Assembly (NCBI RefSeq): GCF_003012705.1
Contig: NZ_PXYL01000006.1
Location: 248,001-312,000, forward strand
Length of the DNA stretch: 64,000 nucleotides
DNA from: Pseudaminobacter soli (ex Li et al. 2025)
GTDB lineage: Bacteria > Pseudomonadota > Alphaproteobacteria > Rhizobiales > Rhizobiaceae
Reading direction: 5' to 3'
Each line of letters opens with the position of its first letter. Positions within the stretch are counted from its first letter, which is position 1. Position numbers and translations under genes: made by a program. Positions 36,653-46,064 of the stretch are shown here, piece by piece. The notes beneath the pieces are model-generated. The model was not told the DNA's origin. It saw only the letters and a list, made by a program, of their open reading frames with translations, and did not search any database.

Positions 36653-36970
36653 TCATTCCGTGTGGAAGACGGTTTCGAGCGGCACGGCGACAGGCTCGTT
36701 GTCGGGCTTGGTTTCCATGATATCGGCCATGTGGGCCCACCAGCGCTGCATCACCGGATGCGCGGGCAATTCGTCCATGCGGTGGTCGTCTCGGCGCCAC
36801 AGAACGCCGAAAAGCGTGTTTGTCTCCTCATCGAGATGGATCGAATAGTCCGAAACGCCCGCCTCCTTCAGCAGCGCCCCCAGTTCCGGCCATATCTCGT
36901 CATGCCGCCGCTTGTACTCGGCCTTCATGCCGGGGTTGAGCTTCATGCGGAACGCATATTTCTCGGCCAT
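36653..36970 (-). CDS. rhaU: L-rhamnose mutarotase
   Basis: Interconverts alpha- and beta-L-rhamnose, feeding the isomerase. A 105-residue alpha/beta-barrel protein, the normal length, starting [20 protein letters not shown]. Marker residues are the early tyrosine/lysine segment, the conserved H in [26 protein letters not shown] and the tail [19 protein letters not shown] 36970 overlaps the rhaQ stop by one base (TGATG), giving translational coupling; a much longer open frame upstream is only the reading of rhaQ in another frame. rhaK follows after three bases. Confidence 0.95.
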   Translation of the reverse strand: MAEKYAFRMKLNPGMKAEYKRRHDEIWPELGALLKEAGVSDYSIHLDEETNTLFGVLWRRDDHRMDELPAHPVMQRWWAHMADIMETKPDNEPVAVPLETVFHTE

Positions 36971-37974
36971 CAGGCAGCCTTTCTCATGAAGCGGCGCCAC
37001 ACCAACGGCAGCGCGATGACGAGGATGAGGAGCAGGCCGACGAAGATCGACATGACGATGCCCGGCACGTTGAGCAGGCCGAGGCCGAAGGTGACCAGCC
37101 CCATGATGAGCGCTGCCAGCACCACACCCGCTATGCTGCCCGAGCCGCCAAGGATGGAAACCCCGCCTAGCACCACCATGGTGATGACTTCGAGCTCGTA
37201 GCCCTGCGCGATGGAGGGTCGTGTCGAACCAAGCCGCGAAGTGATGAGCACGGCGGCGATGCCGGACATCAGCCCGGTGAGGCAGAAAAGGACGAGCTTG
37301 ATGCGATCTACCCGGACGCCTGAGAACTGGGCGGCTACGGGATTGTTGCCGATGGCAAAGACGTAGCGGCCGAAATTCGTCCGGTGGAGGAGGACATAGT
37401 AGACGACCGCCGCCGCCAGGAACAGCGCGAGTTCGAACGACACCACCCACCAGACATAGCCCTGGCCGAAGAAGGCGAAGCTGGCCGGATAGCCCTTGTA
37501 GGCCTGGTCGCCGAGGATGATGAAGGCGATGCCGCGAAACAGGCTCATCGTGCTGATGGTGACCACGATCGAGGGCAGGCCAAGGCGCGTCACCAACAAT
37601 CCGTTGAAGACGCCGCAGGCCAGCCCCACGCAAATGCCGATGCCGACCAGCGCCGGCGTGCTGAAGCCGAATTGCACTGCCATGCCCATCAGCGTCGATG
37701 CCAAGGCGATGATCGCAGCCACCGACAGGTCGATCTCGCCGGCGATGATCAGCAGCGCCATGGCCAGCGCGATCAGCGCCTTTTCGGTGAAGTTGAACGT
37801 CAGATCGGAAAGCGACCAGACGTCGAGGAAATAGGGCGAAGCAAAGCTGTTGATGATAAAGATCGCGACCGCCACGGCGACCAGCAGCGCCTCCCAACCC
37901 AGCAAAGCGGAGCGCAGCGGTCGGTCGAGGCGGTCGGGTATATGGCGCGCTTGCGTGGGCTGGATGGTGCTCAT
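36970..37974 (-). CDS. rhaQ: L-rhamnose ABC transporter permease RhaQ
   Basis: Inner-membrane permease of 334 residues in the BPD_transp_2 (ribose/sugar RbsC-like) family, one of two permeases of the rhamnose importer. It has eight or more membrane helices; internal landmarks are [20 protein letters not shown] and [19 protein letters not shown], which is the typical cytoplasmic coupling region. Its ATG overlaps the rhaP stop by four bases and its stop overlaps the rhaU start, consistent with stoichiometric co-translation. Assignment as RhaQ rather than RhaP is from gene order relative to R. leguminosarum. Confidence 0.93.
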   Translation of the reverse strand: MSTIQPTQARHIPDRLDRPLRSALLGWEALLVAVAVAIFIINSFASPYFLDVWSLSDLTFNFTEKALIALAMALLIIAGEIDLSVAAIIALASTLMGMAVQFGFSTPALVGIGICVGLACGVFNGLLVTRLGLPSIVVTISTMSLFRGIAFIILGDQAYKGYPASFAFFGQGYVWWVVSFELALFLAAAVVYYVLLHRTNFGRYVFAIGNNPVAAQFSGVRVDRIKLVLFCLTGLMSGIAAVLITSRLGSTRPSIAQGYELEVITMVVLGGVSILGGSGSIAGVVLAALIMGLVTFGLGLLNVPGIVMSIFVGLLLILVIALPLVWRRFMRKAA

Positions 37975-38948
37975 GCCGCTTCCGCCTTCTTCAGGATGAT
38001 GCGGCCCTGCCGGCGTTCGCCGCGCGCATTGAGCACGACCGCGAGGATGATTGCGCTGCCGGAGATCGCCATTTGCCAGAAGGGCGAGACGTTGATGACG
38101 GGCAGCGCCGTGCTGATGATGCCGAGGAACAGCGCGCCCAGCACTGTGCCCCCTACCGAGCCTATGCCGCCGGCAATCGAGATGCCGCCGATCACGCAGG
38201 CGGCGATGATGTTGAGCTCATAGCCGTTGGCGATCTCGACCGAGGCGATGACGTAGCGCGACACCCAAAGATAGCCGCAGATGCCGGCGACTAGCCCGGA
38301 GATGCAGAAGGCAAGAAACTTGGTGCGCCCGACATTTATGCCGGCATAGACGGCGGCCGTGGGGTTCACGCCAATGGCGTAGAAGGAGCGGCCGAGCGCG
38401 GTGCGCGTCAGCATCAGGAAGAACAGCGCGATACCCACGATGGCAAACCATGACAGCAGCGGAACGCCGATGAACTGCATGCGCTGCAGGCCTATGAAGG
38501 TCGGACTCATCCGGTCGGCGTTCACCCACGCGCCGCCGGAAATCACGAAAGTCGCGCCGCGATAGATGGTGAGCGTGCCGAGCGTGACGACGATGGACGG
38601 AATATCCAGCTTCCACACCAGCAGGCCGTTGACGGCACCGAGCAGCAGCCCCACGCCCGCCGCGACCAACATGAGGACGGGCACGGGAATAGCCGGAAAC
38701 GCAGCGTTCAACATCGCTACAACCATGCCGGTGAAGGCGAGGTTGGAGGCCATGGACAGGTCGATGGAGCGGGTGAGGATGACCACCATCTGCCCGAGTG
38801 CCAGGATCATCAGGATCGAGGTGTCATTGAAGATGGTCGCGAGATTGCCTGGGCTTGCGAAGGCGCCGAAGCGGGTCGAGATCAGGCCGATCAACAGGGC
38901 GATCGCCCCCGCGAGCCAGATTTCGCGATTTCTGATCAGCCGGTTCAT
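37971..38948 (-). CDS. rhaP: L-rhamnose ABC transporter permease RhaP
   Basis: A 325-residue BPD_transp_2 permease paired with RhaQ. Membrane helices recur through the protein, with landmarks [20 protein letters not shown] near the N-terminus and [19 protein letters not shown], the coupling-helix region. It shares a four-base ATGA overlap with rhaT upstream and with rhaQ downstream. Together with RhaS and RhaT these form the import complex for L-rhamnose. Confidence 0.93.
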   Translation of the reverse strand: MNRLIRNREIWLAGAIALLIGLISTRFGAFASPGNLATIFNDTSILMILALGQMVVILTRSIDLSMASNLAFTGMVVAMLNAAFPAIPVPVLMLVAAGVGLLLGAVNGLLVWKLDIPSIVVTLGTLTIYRGATFVISGGAWVNADRMSPTFIGLQRMQFIGVPLLSWFAIVGIALFFLMLTRTALGRSFYAIGVNPTAAVYAGINVGRTKFLAFCISGLVAGICGYLWVSRYVIASVEIANGYELNIIAACVIGGISIAGGIGSVGGTVLGALFLGIISTALPVINVSPFWQMAISGSAIILAVVLNARGERRQGRIILKKAEAA

Positions 38949-40486
38949 TCAGCGATCCCCGCCGCTGCGCGCACCAGCGTTTCGGCGTTCAGCCCGTTGT
39001 TGTCGTAGACGGCTGCGATCCTGCCCTCGCGCATGACCACCACCCGGTCCGACATGCCGAGGATTTCCGGCAGCTCGGACGATACCATGATGACCGACAG
39101 CCCCTCGGCCACCAGTTCGGCCATGAAGCCGTGGACTGCGGCCTTGGAGCCGATGTCGATGCCCTTGGTCGGCTCATCGAGAATGATCACGCGTGGCGCG
39201 GTCGCGAGCCATTTGGCGATCACCACCTTCTGCTGGTTACCGCCTGACAGCGTGCCGACGTCCTGGCTGAGCGAGGAGGCGCGCAGGTCGAGGCGCTCGG
39301 TGTATTCGCGCGCCAGCGCAAATTCGTTGGCCAGCCGCAGGAAGCCCGACCCGGAGGTGCGCTTCAGCGAAGGCAGCGACACGTTCTGGAAGATCGGCAG
39401 GCCGATCACCACGCCCTGCTTGCCGCGCTCCTCTGGCACATAGACGATGCCGCGTTCGACCGCGTCGGCCGTAGAGCGCACCGAGATAACATTGCCGTCG
39501 AGGGCGATGGTTCCGCGACTCGTGCGCGTGATGCCGGCAACCGCCTGCATGACCTCGCTGCGGCCTGCGCCGACCAGGCCGTAGAAACCCAAGATTTCGC
39601 CGCGGCGCAGCTCGAAGCCGATGCCGTCGAATTCTGTTGGATGCGAGAGGTCGGAGACCTCGAGCACCGTCGGCCCGATCTCGGCTTTGTGCTTGGGAAA
39701 AATCTGGTCGACCGAGCGGCCGACCATCAGTTTTACGAGATCGCCCTGGCTGGTTCCTGGGATCAGCCCTTCACCCACCATCTCGCCGTCGCGGAACACG
39801 GTGTAGCGGTCAGCGATGCGGTAGATCTCGTCGAACTTGTGGCTGATGAAGAGGACGGCCTTGCCCTCGTTCTTCAGGAATTCGATGAGCAGGAAAAGCT
39901 CCTCGATCTCCTTGGCCGACAGTGCCGCGGTCGGCTCGTCCATGATGACGATCTGCGCGTCGATCGACATCGCCCGCCCCACCGCCACCAGATGCTTGTT
40001 GGCGATGCCGAGATCCTTCAGCCGCGCGTCGGCGTCGATATGACCGGCGCCGAGCGTTTCGAGAACCTCGCGCGCCTGGGCGCGCATGGTCTTCCAGTCG
40101 ATGGTGCCGAAGCGCGTTCGCGGCGCGTGCCCGAGGAAGATGTTCTCGGCCACCGAAAGCTCGTCGAACAGCACCGTCTCCTGATGGATCGCGGTGATGC
40201 CGTGCTCGAAAGCGGCGTGTGCCGAGGGCAGGCTGACCGAGGTGCCCGCGACGCTTATGTCGCCGGCGTCAGGCTGGTAGATGCCGGTCAGGATTTTGAC
40301 CAGGGTGGACTTGCCCGCGCCGTTTTCGCCGATCAGCGCCGTCACCTGGCCCGGATAGAGCGACAGGCTTACATCGCGCAGCGCCCGCACGCCGGGGAAA
40401 CTCTTGGCTATGCCCGAAAGCGTAAGCAGCGGCTGGGAAACAGCCGCGCCTTCATCTGTTCGGATCGATTTGGCCTTGGCATCCAT
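38945..40486 (-). CDS. rhaT: L-rhamnose ABC transporter ATP-binding protein RhaT
   Basis: Fused double ABC ATPase (RbsA-like) of 513 residues energising rhamnose uptake. First cassette about residues 20-245: Walker A GENGAGKST, Walker B IVIMDEPTAALS. Second cassette about 265-510 has a degenerate Walker A (GLVGAGRSE), signature LSGGNQQKV and Walker B VIILDEPTKGID. ATG 40486 (MDAKAKSIRTDEG) is chosen because the protein aligns from there; the frame is open to 40660 without a plausible start. The preceding rhaS-rhaT gap (79 bases) contains a stem-loop. It overlaps rhaP by four bases. Confidence 0.93.
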   Translation of the reverse strand: MDAKAKSIRTDEGAAVSQPLLTLSGIAKSFPGVRALRDVSLSLYPGQVTALIGENGAGKSTLVKILTGIYQPDAGDISVAGTSVSLPSAHAAFEHGITAIHQETVLFDELSVAENIFLGHAPRTRFGTIDWKTMRAQAREVLETLGAGHIDADARLKDLGIANKHLVAVGRAMSIDAQIVIMDEPTAALSAKEIEELFLLIEFLKNEGKAVLFISHKFDEIYRIADRYTVFRDGEMVGEGLIPGTSQGDLVKLMVGRSVDQIFPKHKAEIGPTVLEVSDLSHPTEFDGIGFELRRGEILGFYGLVGAGRSEVMQAVAGITRTSRGTIALDGNVISVRSTADAVERGIVYVPEERGKQGVVIGLPIFQNVSLPSLKRTSGSGFLRLANEFALAREYTERLDLRASSLSQDVGTLSGGNQQKVVIAKWLATAPRVIILDEPTKGIDIGSKAAVHGFMAELVAEGLSVIMVSSELPEILGMSDRVVVMREGRIAAVYDNNGLNAETLVRAAAGIAE

Positions 40487-40506
40487 GGCAGCAGCGTTTT
40501 CGTGCG

Positions 40507-40554
40507 GGAGAACAACCGCGCTCAGGGAATGAACGCAGTTGTTTCCTCGCGAGG
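40507..40554 (-). promoter_or_regulatory. Stem-loop between rhaS and rhaT
   Basis: Imperfect hairpin formed by AACAAC 40511-40516 with GTTGTT 40538-40543 and flanking G/C pairs, plus the self-complementary CCTCGCGAGG at 40545-40554. Such structures after a binding-protein gene often raise its mRNA level over the downstream permease genes; that role is inferred here. Confidence 0.4.
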
Positions 40555-40565
40555 GTTTCTCGTGA

Positions 40566-41570
40566 TCAGTAGATCTTCGAGAATTCTTCGATGTTCGACT
40601 TGTCGAAGGTGAAGGGCGCAGCCATAGCGGCCGAGTTGTTGTCGTCGAGCGTGACTTCACCGACGCGGCCGATGGACAGCTTCGCGCCCGGCTTCACCTC
40701 GTCCTTCTTGGCCGCGATGTCGTGGACCAGATAGACCGCCGAATAGCCGAGATCGATCGGGTTCCACAGCGCAACGCTCTGCGAGGCGCCGTTGTCGATG
40801 AACTTCTTGAACTCGGACGGCAGCGCGAGGCCCGTGACATTGACCTTGCCGATCAGGTTCTCGTCGGTCACCACCTGCGCGGCAGCAACGACGCCGACGG
40901 TGGTCGGGGCAATGATTGCCTTGAGGTTCGGATTGGACTTCAGAAGGCCCTTGGCCTCGTCCGTGCTCTTGGCCGAGTCGTCATCGCCATAGACGACCGA
41001 GACGAGATTGATCTTGGGGAATTTCTCCGGCAGTGCCTTCTTGGCGGCGTCGATCCAGGCGTTCTGGTTGGTCGCGGTCGAGGCGGCGGACAGGATGGCG
41101 ACATCGCCGCCCTCCGGCAGGTGATCGGCGGCCAGCTTGATGATGGTTTCGCCGATCAGGTTGGTGTCCGAGGGGTTGAGGTGCATCTGGCGGCCTTCCG
41201 GCGCCACGCCCGAATCCCACGAGATGACGGTGATGCCGCGATCCATTGCCTTCTTCAGAGCCGGAACGAGCGCGTCGGCGTCGTTGGCCGAAATGGCGAT
41301 GGCGTCGACCTTCTGCGCGATCAGCGAATTGATGACCTCGATCTGGGCTTCAGCCGTGGCCTTGGTTGGGCCGGTATAGATGACCTCAATGCCGCCGATT
41401 TCCTTGGCAGCCTCCTCCGCGCCCTTGTGCGCGGCGTCGAAGAAGCCGTTGCCGAGCGATTTGACGACCAGCGCCACCTTCATGTCTGCCAGCGCCGAAC
41501 CTGTGAAAGCAGTCGTGGCCATGGCAACCGATAGGGCTGCCGCGACCGTCAGTCTCTTCAGAATGCTCAT
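40566..41570 (-). CDS. rhaS: L-rhamnose-binding periplasmic protein RhaS
   Basis: Sugar-binding protein of 334 residues for the rhamnose ABC importer. ATG 41570 (MSILKRLTV) has GGAGG at 41580-41576; a frame extension to 41594 is rejected. Signal peptide about 1-28, ending GSALA before DMKVALVVK. The ribose-binding-protein fold is visible: VVKSLGNGFFDAAHKGAEEA, AIAISANDADALVPALKKA and ILSAASTATNQNAWIDAAKKA. It is the second gene of the operon, 48 bases after rhaR. Confidence 0.95.
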   Translation of the reverse strand: MSILKRLTVAAALSVAMATTAFTGSALADMKVALVVKSLGNGFFDAAHKGAEEAAKEIGGIEVIYTGPTKATAEAQIEVINSLIAQKVDAIAISANDADALVPALKKAMDRGITVISWDSGVAPEGRQMHLNPSDTNLIGETIIKLAADHLPEGGDVAILSAASTATNQNAWIDAAKKALPEKFPKINLVSVVYGDDDSAKSTDEAKGLLKSNPNLKAIIAPTTVGVVAAAQVVTDENLIGKVNVTGLALPSEFKKFIDNGASQSVALWNPIDLGYSAVYLVHDIAAKKDEVKPGAKLSIGRVGEVTLDDNNSAAMAAPFTFDKSNIEEFSKIY

Positions 41571-41618
41571 CGTTTCCTCCCTAGAGCGTTTCATTCCATC
41601 AGCGCCGCGGCGAACCTC

Positions 41619-42428
41619 CTAGGCCGGCAGCGAAGATGCCCCCGTTGTCGCCGCCGTTCCCTTGGCGACGATCAGATTTACCCCCGCCTCTTCCAGCATC
41701 TTGGCCTCCCGGTCCTCGATGCCTTCGTCGGTGATGACAGTTGTGATGCGCGACAGCGGGCACAGGATCAGGCTCGAACGCTGCCGGAATTTCGACGAGT
41801 CGGCCAGAACCACCAGCTCGTCGGCCTGGTCGATAAGCTTCTGCTCTGCCTGGATGAGCAGCGGATCGCCCTCCATCAGGCCCAGCGGTCCCAGCCCCTG
41901 CGCGCCCATGAACATGCGCCGCGCATAGAAGTTGCGCGTCACGTCATTGTCGAATGGCGAGAGGATGATGTTCTGCTCGCGGTAGATCGTGCCGCCCGAA
42001 ACCATCACCGTGTTCTTCGAATGCTTGAGCAGATGCTCGGCAATCGGGAACGAGTTGGTGAAGATGGGCATGCGCCGGTTGGTCAGGAAATGCACCATCT
42101 GGAAGGTGGTGGTGCCGCCATTGATGATGATCGGCTCGCCGTCCTGGCAGAGTTCAACCGCCTCACGGGCGATGGCGCGCTTCTGCGTCGCATTCAGTGT
42201 TTCGTTCACCGAGAAGGGCCGGCCGGCAAGGCCGATGAATTGCGGCGGGTTGATCGCCTCGGCGCCGCCGCGCACCCGGCGCAGCCTTTTCTGCACATGC
42301 AGCGCGGCGATGTCGCGCCGGATGGTCGCCTCGGAGGAGTCAGTCAGCTCCACCATTTCCTGCACCGTCACCACAGGCTTTTCCTGGATGGCCGACAGGA
42401 TGATCCGATGGCGTTCCTTCTCGTGCAT
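41619..42428 (-). CDS. rhaR: DeoR-family regulator of rhamnose catabolism RhaR
   Basis: Repressor of the rha locus; DeoR/GlpR family, 269 residues from ATG 42428. N-terminal winged helix-turn-helix: KERHRIILSAIQEKPVVTVQ, SSEATIRRDIAALHVQKRL, RRVRGGAEA. C-terminal sugar-phosphate-sensing domain has INGGTTTFQMVHFL and VMVSGGTIYREQN. Start choice: the frame is open to 42476, but a -35/-10 pair at 42476-42448 sits inside that extension, so MHEKERHRI is preferred; GGGGGG at 42438-42433 serves as a ribosome site. First gene of the leftward seven-gene operon and divergent from rhaD. It probably binds the inverted sites flanking the intergenic region. Confidence 0.92.
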   Translation of the reverse strand: MHEKERHRIILSAIQEKPVVTVQEMVELTDSSEATIRRDIAALHVQKRLRRVRGGAEAINPPQFIGLAGRPFSVNETLNATQKRAIAREAVELCQDGEPIIINGGTTTFQMVHFLTNRRMPIFTNSFPIAEHLLKHSKNTVMVSGGTIYREQNIILSPFDNDVTRNFYARRMFMGAQGLGPLGLMEGDPLLIQAEQKLIDQADELVVLADSSKFRQRSSLILCPLSRITTVITDEGIEDREAKMLEEAGVNLIVAKGTAATTGASSLPA

Positions 42429-42447
42429 GATGCCCCCCGTTTCGATC

Positions 42448-42544
42448 ATTAGTTCATTCATGCTTCTCACTGTCAATCAGCTTCGATCATATAATTTCAT
42501 TGTGCGATGCAATATGAGCGAATTTGATCGTTTTTGATTGACAG
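42448..42544. promoter_or_regulatory. Divergent rhaR/rhaD control region with paired inverted operator-like sites
   Basis: Two inverted 20-base elements: CTGTCAATCA-N4-CGATCA (42470-42489) and TGATCG-N4-TGATTGACAG (42525-42544), identical as reverse complements apart from the four spacer bases. Each contains a TTGACA -35 hexamer. On the - strand, TTGACA (42476-42471) is 17 bases from ACTAAT (42453-42448), placing the rhaR start of transcription near 42441. A TATAAT at 42490-42495 lies between the arms. DeoR-type repressors bind such repeats; binding by RhaR is inferred. Confidence 0.65.
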
Positions 42545-42612
42545 CCTCAAGCCTGACGTGGGAGCTTTCGGGAAAATGCCGCATCCGGTCGCGGCTTATG
42601 GGAGGTTGCAGA

Positions 42613-44715
42613 ATGCTTGAAACGCGCACGGCCGCGCGGCTCGCCAATCTTTGGGACGAGGCCAGGGCGGCGCCCATGTCAGAAGCGCAGCTGCTGCTTT
42701 ATCGCTCGAACCTGCTCGGCTCCGACAAGCGCATCACCAATTACGGTGGCGGCAACACCTCGGCAAAGGTGACCGAAAAGGATCCGCTGACCGGCGCCGA
42801 GGTCGAGGTGCTGTGGGTCAAGGGATCGGGCGGCGACGTCGGCACCATCAAGCTCGACGGTTTCTCCACGCTCTACATGGACAAGCTCGAAGCGCTGAAG
42901 GGGCTCTATCGCGGCGTCGAATTCGAAGACGAGATGGTCGGCTACCTGCCGCACTGCACCTTCAACCTCAACCCGCGAGCGGCTTCCATCGACACGCCGT
43001 TGCATGCCTATGTGCCGAAAAAGCATGTCGACCACATGCACCCGGACGCGGTGATCGCGATTGCTGCTTCCAAGAACAGCAAGGAACTGACGCAGAAGAT
43101 CTTTGGCGGTGAGATCGGCTGGCTGCCCTGGAAGCGGCCGGGCTTCGAGCTCGGCCTGTGGCTGGAAAAATTCTGTCATGAGAACCCGGATGCTTCCGGC
43201 GTGGTGCTCGAAAGCCATGGGCTCTTCACCTGGGGCGACACTGCGCGCGAGTGCTACGAGACGACCATCCGGATCATCAATCGCGCCATCGACTGGTTCG
43301 AGGAGGAGAGCAGGGGCAAGGCCGCCTTTGGCGGGGAGGTGCGCCCGACGCTGCCGACGGCGGAACGCCGGACCATCGCATCAAAGCTCATGCCGGCTAT
43401 TCGCGGCATGATCTCTGCCGCCGAGCGCAAGGCCGGCCATTTCGACGATTCGGAGGCCGTACTGGGATTCGTCGCCTCGCGCGACCTGGCATCGCTTGCC
43501 GCACTCGGCACCAGCTGCCCGGACCATTTTCTGCGCACGAAAATCCGCCCGCTGGTGATCGATTTCGATCCGGCAAATCCGGAGATCGAAAAGACGCTGG
43601 CCGGGCTGCCGGCCGCCGTCGAGGAATATCGGCGGGACTACGCGGCCTATTACGAGCGCTGCAAACATCCGGATACGCCCGCCATGCGCGACCCCAACGC
43701 GGTCGTCTATTTGGTGCCCGGCGTAGGCATGATCACCTTCGCCAAGGACAAGGCTACGGCGCGCATCTCGGGCGAGTTCTATGTCAACGCCATCAATGTC
43801 ATGCGCGGCGCGTCGAGCGTTTCGACCTATATGGGCCTGCCCGAGCAGGAAGCCTTCGACATCGAATACTGGGCGCTCGAAGAGGCCAAGCTCCAGCGTA
43901 TGCCAAAGCCCCGGCCGCTTGCCGGGAAGGTGGCTCTGGTGACCGGCGGCGCCGGCGGCATCGGCAAGGCGACGGCCGAGCGGCTGCTGCGCGACGGCGC
44001 TTGCGTGGTGCTGGCCGACATTGACGACAGCGCGCTCGCTTCTGCACATAAGGACCTGGCCGGTCGTCACAGCGAGGACGTCGTACGCAGCCTGCGCCTC
44101 GATGTGACGCGTGAGCAGGACGTGATCGATGCCTTCGCGACCGCTGCGGTCGAATTCGGCGGCATCGACATCCTGGTTTCAAATGCGGGGATTTCCTCGT
44201 CCGCGCCCGTAGATGAGACGGACCTTGCCATGTGGAACCGCAACATGGACATCCTGTCGACCGGCTATTTCCTCGTCGCGCGCGAAGCCTTCCGTCTGAT
44301 GAAGAAGCAGAAGACCGGCGGCTCGATCGTCTTCATCGCTTCCAAGAACGGGCTTGCAGCCTCGCCCAACGCCTCGGCCTATTGCACGGCCAAGGCAGCC
44401 GAGATCCATCTGGCGCGTTGCCTGGCGCTCGAAGGTGCGGAATTCGGCATCCGGGTCAACACGGTCAATCCCGACGCGGTGCTGCGCGGCTCCAAGATCT
44501 GGACCGGGGAGTGGCGCGAGCAGCGCGCCGCCGCCTATAACATGAAGCCGGAGGAACTGGAGGAGCACTACCGCAAGCGCTCGATGCTGAAGCTCAGCGT
44601 CTATCCCGAGGACATTGCCGAGGCCGTGTTCTTCTTCGTCTCCGACATGTCGGCGAAATCGACCGGCAACATCGTTAATGTCGACGCGGGCAACGCCCAG
44701 TCGTTCACGCGGTAG
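42613..44715 (+). CDS. rhaD: Bifunctional rhamnulose-1-phosphate aldolase / lactaldehyde dehydrogenase-type SDR RhaD
   Basis: Fused enzyme of 700 residues. The N-terminal class II aldolase (about 1-420) cleaves rhamnulose-1-phosphate to dihydroxyacetone phosphate and L-lactaldehyde; metal-binding histidines lie in KKHVDHMHPDAV and a further one in LESHGLFTWG. The C-terminal short-chain dehydrogenase (about 435-700) has the NAD motif VTGGAGGIGKATAERL and catalytic Y-x3-K in SAYCTAKAAEIH, so it probably oxidises lactaldehyde. ATG 42613 has GGAGG at 42601-42605; the frame runs upstream into the operator and is rejected. The fusion is typical of rhizobial and Bacillus RhaEW-type genes. rhaI follows after about 30 bases. 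Confidence 0.93.
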   Translation: MLETRTAARLANLWDEARAAPMSEAQLLLYRSNLLGSDKRITNYGGGNTSAKVTEKDPLTGAEVEVLWVKGSGGDVGTIKLDGFSTLYMDKLEALKGLYRGVEFEDEMVGYLPHCTFNLNPRAASIDTPLHAYVPKKHVDHMHPDAVIAIAASKNSKELTQKIFGGEIGWLPWKRPGFELGLWLEKFCHENPDASGVVLESHGLFTWGDTARECYETTIRIINRAIDWFEEESRGKAAFGGEVRPTLPTAERRTIASKLMPAIRGMISAAERKAGHFDDSEAVLGFVASRDLASLAALGTSCPDHFLRTKIRPLVIDFDPANPEIEKTLAGLPAAVEEYRRDYAAYYERCKHPDTPAMRDPNAVVYLVPGVGMITFAKDKATARISGEFYVNAINVMRGASSVSTYMGLPEQEAFDIEYWALEEAKLQRMPKPRPLAGKVALVTGGAGGIGKATAERLLRDGACVVLADIDDSALASAHKDLAGRHSEDVVRSLRLDVTREQDVIDAFATAAVEFGGIDILVSNAGISSSAPVDETDLAMWNRNMDILSTGYFLVAREAFRLMKKQKTGGSIVFIASKNGLAASPNASAYCTAKAAEIHLARCLALEGAEFGIRVNTVNPDAVLRGSKIWTGEWREQRAAAYNMKPEELEEHYRKRSMLKLSVYPEDIAEAVFFFVSDMSAKSTGNIVNVDAGNAQSFTR

Positions 44716-44744
44716 TTCGGCAGATGATCGGGGAGGGGGAGACG

Positions 44745-46034
44745 GTGGAACATCTGATCGATCTCGACATCGTCGAGCGTGAGAATGGAAAGCGCATCGG
44801 CGCACTGCCGCGCGATTATGAAGCGCTCGGTGAACAGCTCGACCGCCGCGGCATCGCCATCGATGCCATCCGCGACAAGGTGGCGGCCTTCAAGGTCGCC
44901 GTCCCGTCATGGGGCGTTGGTACGGGCGGCACGCGCTTTGCCCGCTTTCCCGGGCCCGGCGAGCCGCGCGACATCTTCGACAAGATCGAGGATTGCTCCG
45001 TCATCCAGCAACTCACGCGCGCCACGCCGAATGTCTCGCTGCACATTCCGTGGGACAAGGCCGATGCCAATCGCCTGAAACAATCGGCAAGCCGCTTCGG
45101 GCTCGGCTTCGACGCGATGAACTCCAATACCTTTTCCGACGCGGCGGGCCAGAAGCAGAGCTACAAATTCGGCTCGCTGTCCCATGCCGATGCGGCCACA
45201 CGCCAGCAGGCGGTCGAGCACAATCTTGAATGCATCGAGATTGGCAAGACCATCGGCTCCAAGGCGCTGACGATCTGGATCGGCGACGGCTCCAATTTCC
45301 CGGGGCAGGTGAATTTCACGCGGCAGTTCGAACGCTATCTCGACGCGGTGAAACAGGTTTATGCAGCGCTGCCGGATGACTGGCGCCTGTTCACCGAGCA
45401 CAAAATGTACGAGCCGGCTTTCTATTCCACGGTCGTGCAGGATTGGGGCACCAACTATCTGATCGCGCAGGAGACGGGGCCGAAGGCCTATTGCCTGGTC
45501 GATCTTGGCCACCATGCGCCGAATGTGAATATCGAAATGATCGTGGCGCGGCTGATCCAGTTCGGAAAGCTCGGCGGCTTCCACTTCAACGATTCGAAAT
45601 ATGGCGACGACGACCTCGACGCTGGTTCCATCGACCCGTACCGCCTGTTCCTGATCTTCAACGAATTGGTGGATGCGGAACTGAATGGCGCCAAGGGCTT
45701 CGATCCGGCCCATATGCTCGACCAGAGCCACAACGTCACCGACCCGATCGAAAGCCTGATGCTGTCGGCCACAGAGGTCCAGCGCGCCTATGCGTCGGCC
45801 CTTCTGGTCAATCGCAAGGCATTGGAGGGCTATCAGGATACCAACGATGCGCTGATGGCCACACAGACCCTGAAAACGGCCTTCCGCACCGACGTCGAGC
45901 CGATTCTCGCCATGGTCCGGTATCAGAGTGGCGGGGCGATCGATCCGGTGGCGGCCTACAGGGCGGCAGGCTACCGGGCGAAGGTCGCCGAGGAGCGGCC
46001 GGCAGTGGCGTCGGGCGGTGGCGGAATCGTGTGA
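44745..46034 (+). CDS. rhaI: L-rhamnose isomerase
   Basis: Converts L-rhamnose to L-rhamnulose; TIM-barrel, metal-dependent, 429 residues. GTG 44745 is preferred because GGGAGGGGGA at 44731-44740 precedes it; ATG 44724 would place the site inside the gene. Landmarks are VPSWGVGTGGTRFARFPGPG, VSLHIPWDKAD, FTEHKMYEPAFYSTVVQDWG and GGFHFNDSKYGDDDLDAGS, which carry metal-binding acidic and His residues. It belongs to the rhizobial 'L-rhamnose catabolism isomerase' type rather than the E. coli RhaA type. Second gene of the rightward rhaDI operon. Confidence 0.93.
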   Translation: MEHLIDLDIVERENGKRIGALPRDYEALGEQLDRRGIAIDAIRDKVAAFKVAVPSWGVGTGGTRFARFPGPGEPRDIFDKIEDCSVIQQLTRATPNVSLHIPWDKADANRLKQSASRFGLGFDAMNSNTFSDAAGQKQSYKFGSLSHADAATRQQAVEHNLECIEIGKTIGSKALTIWIGDGSNFPGQVNFTRQFERYLDAVKQVYAALPDDWRLFTEHKMYEPAFYSTVVQDWGTNYLIAQETGPKAYCLVDLGHHAPNVNIEMIVARLIQFGKLGGFHFNDSKYGDDDLDAGSIDPYRLFLIFNELVDAELNGAKGFDPAHMLDQSHNVTDPIESLMLSATEVQRAYASALLVNRKALEGYQDTNDALMATQTLKTAFRTDVEPILAMVRYQSGGAIDPVAAYRAAGYRAKVAEERPAVASGGGGIV

Positions 46035-46064
46035 CCTGAATGGCCGTCGTTACAGGAACCAGGC

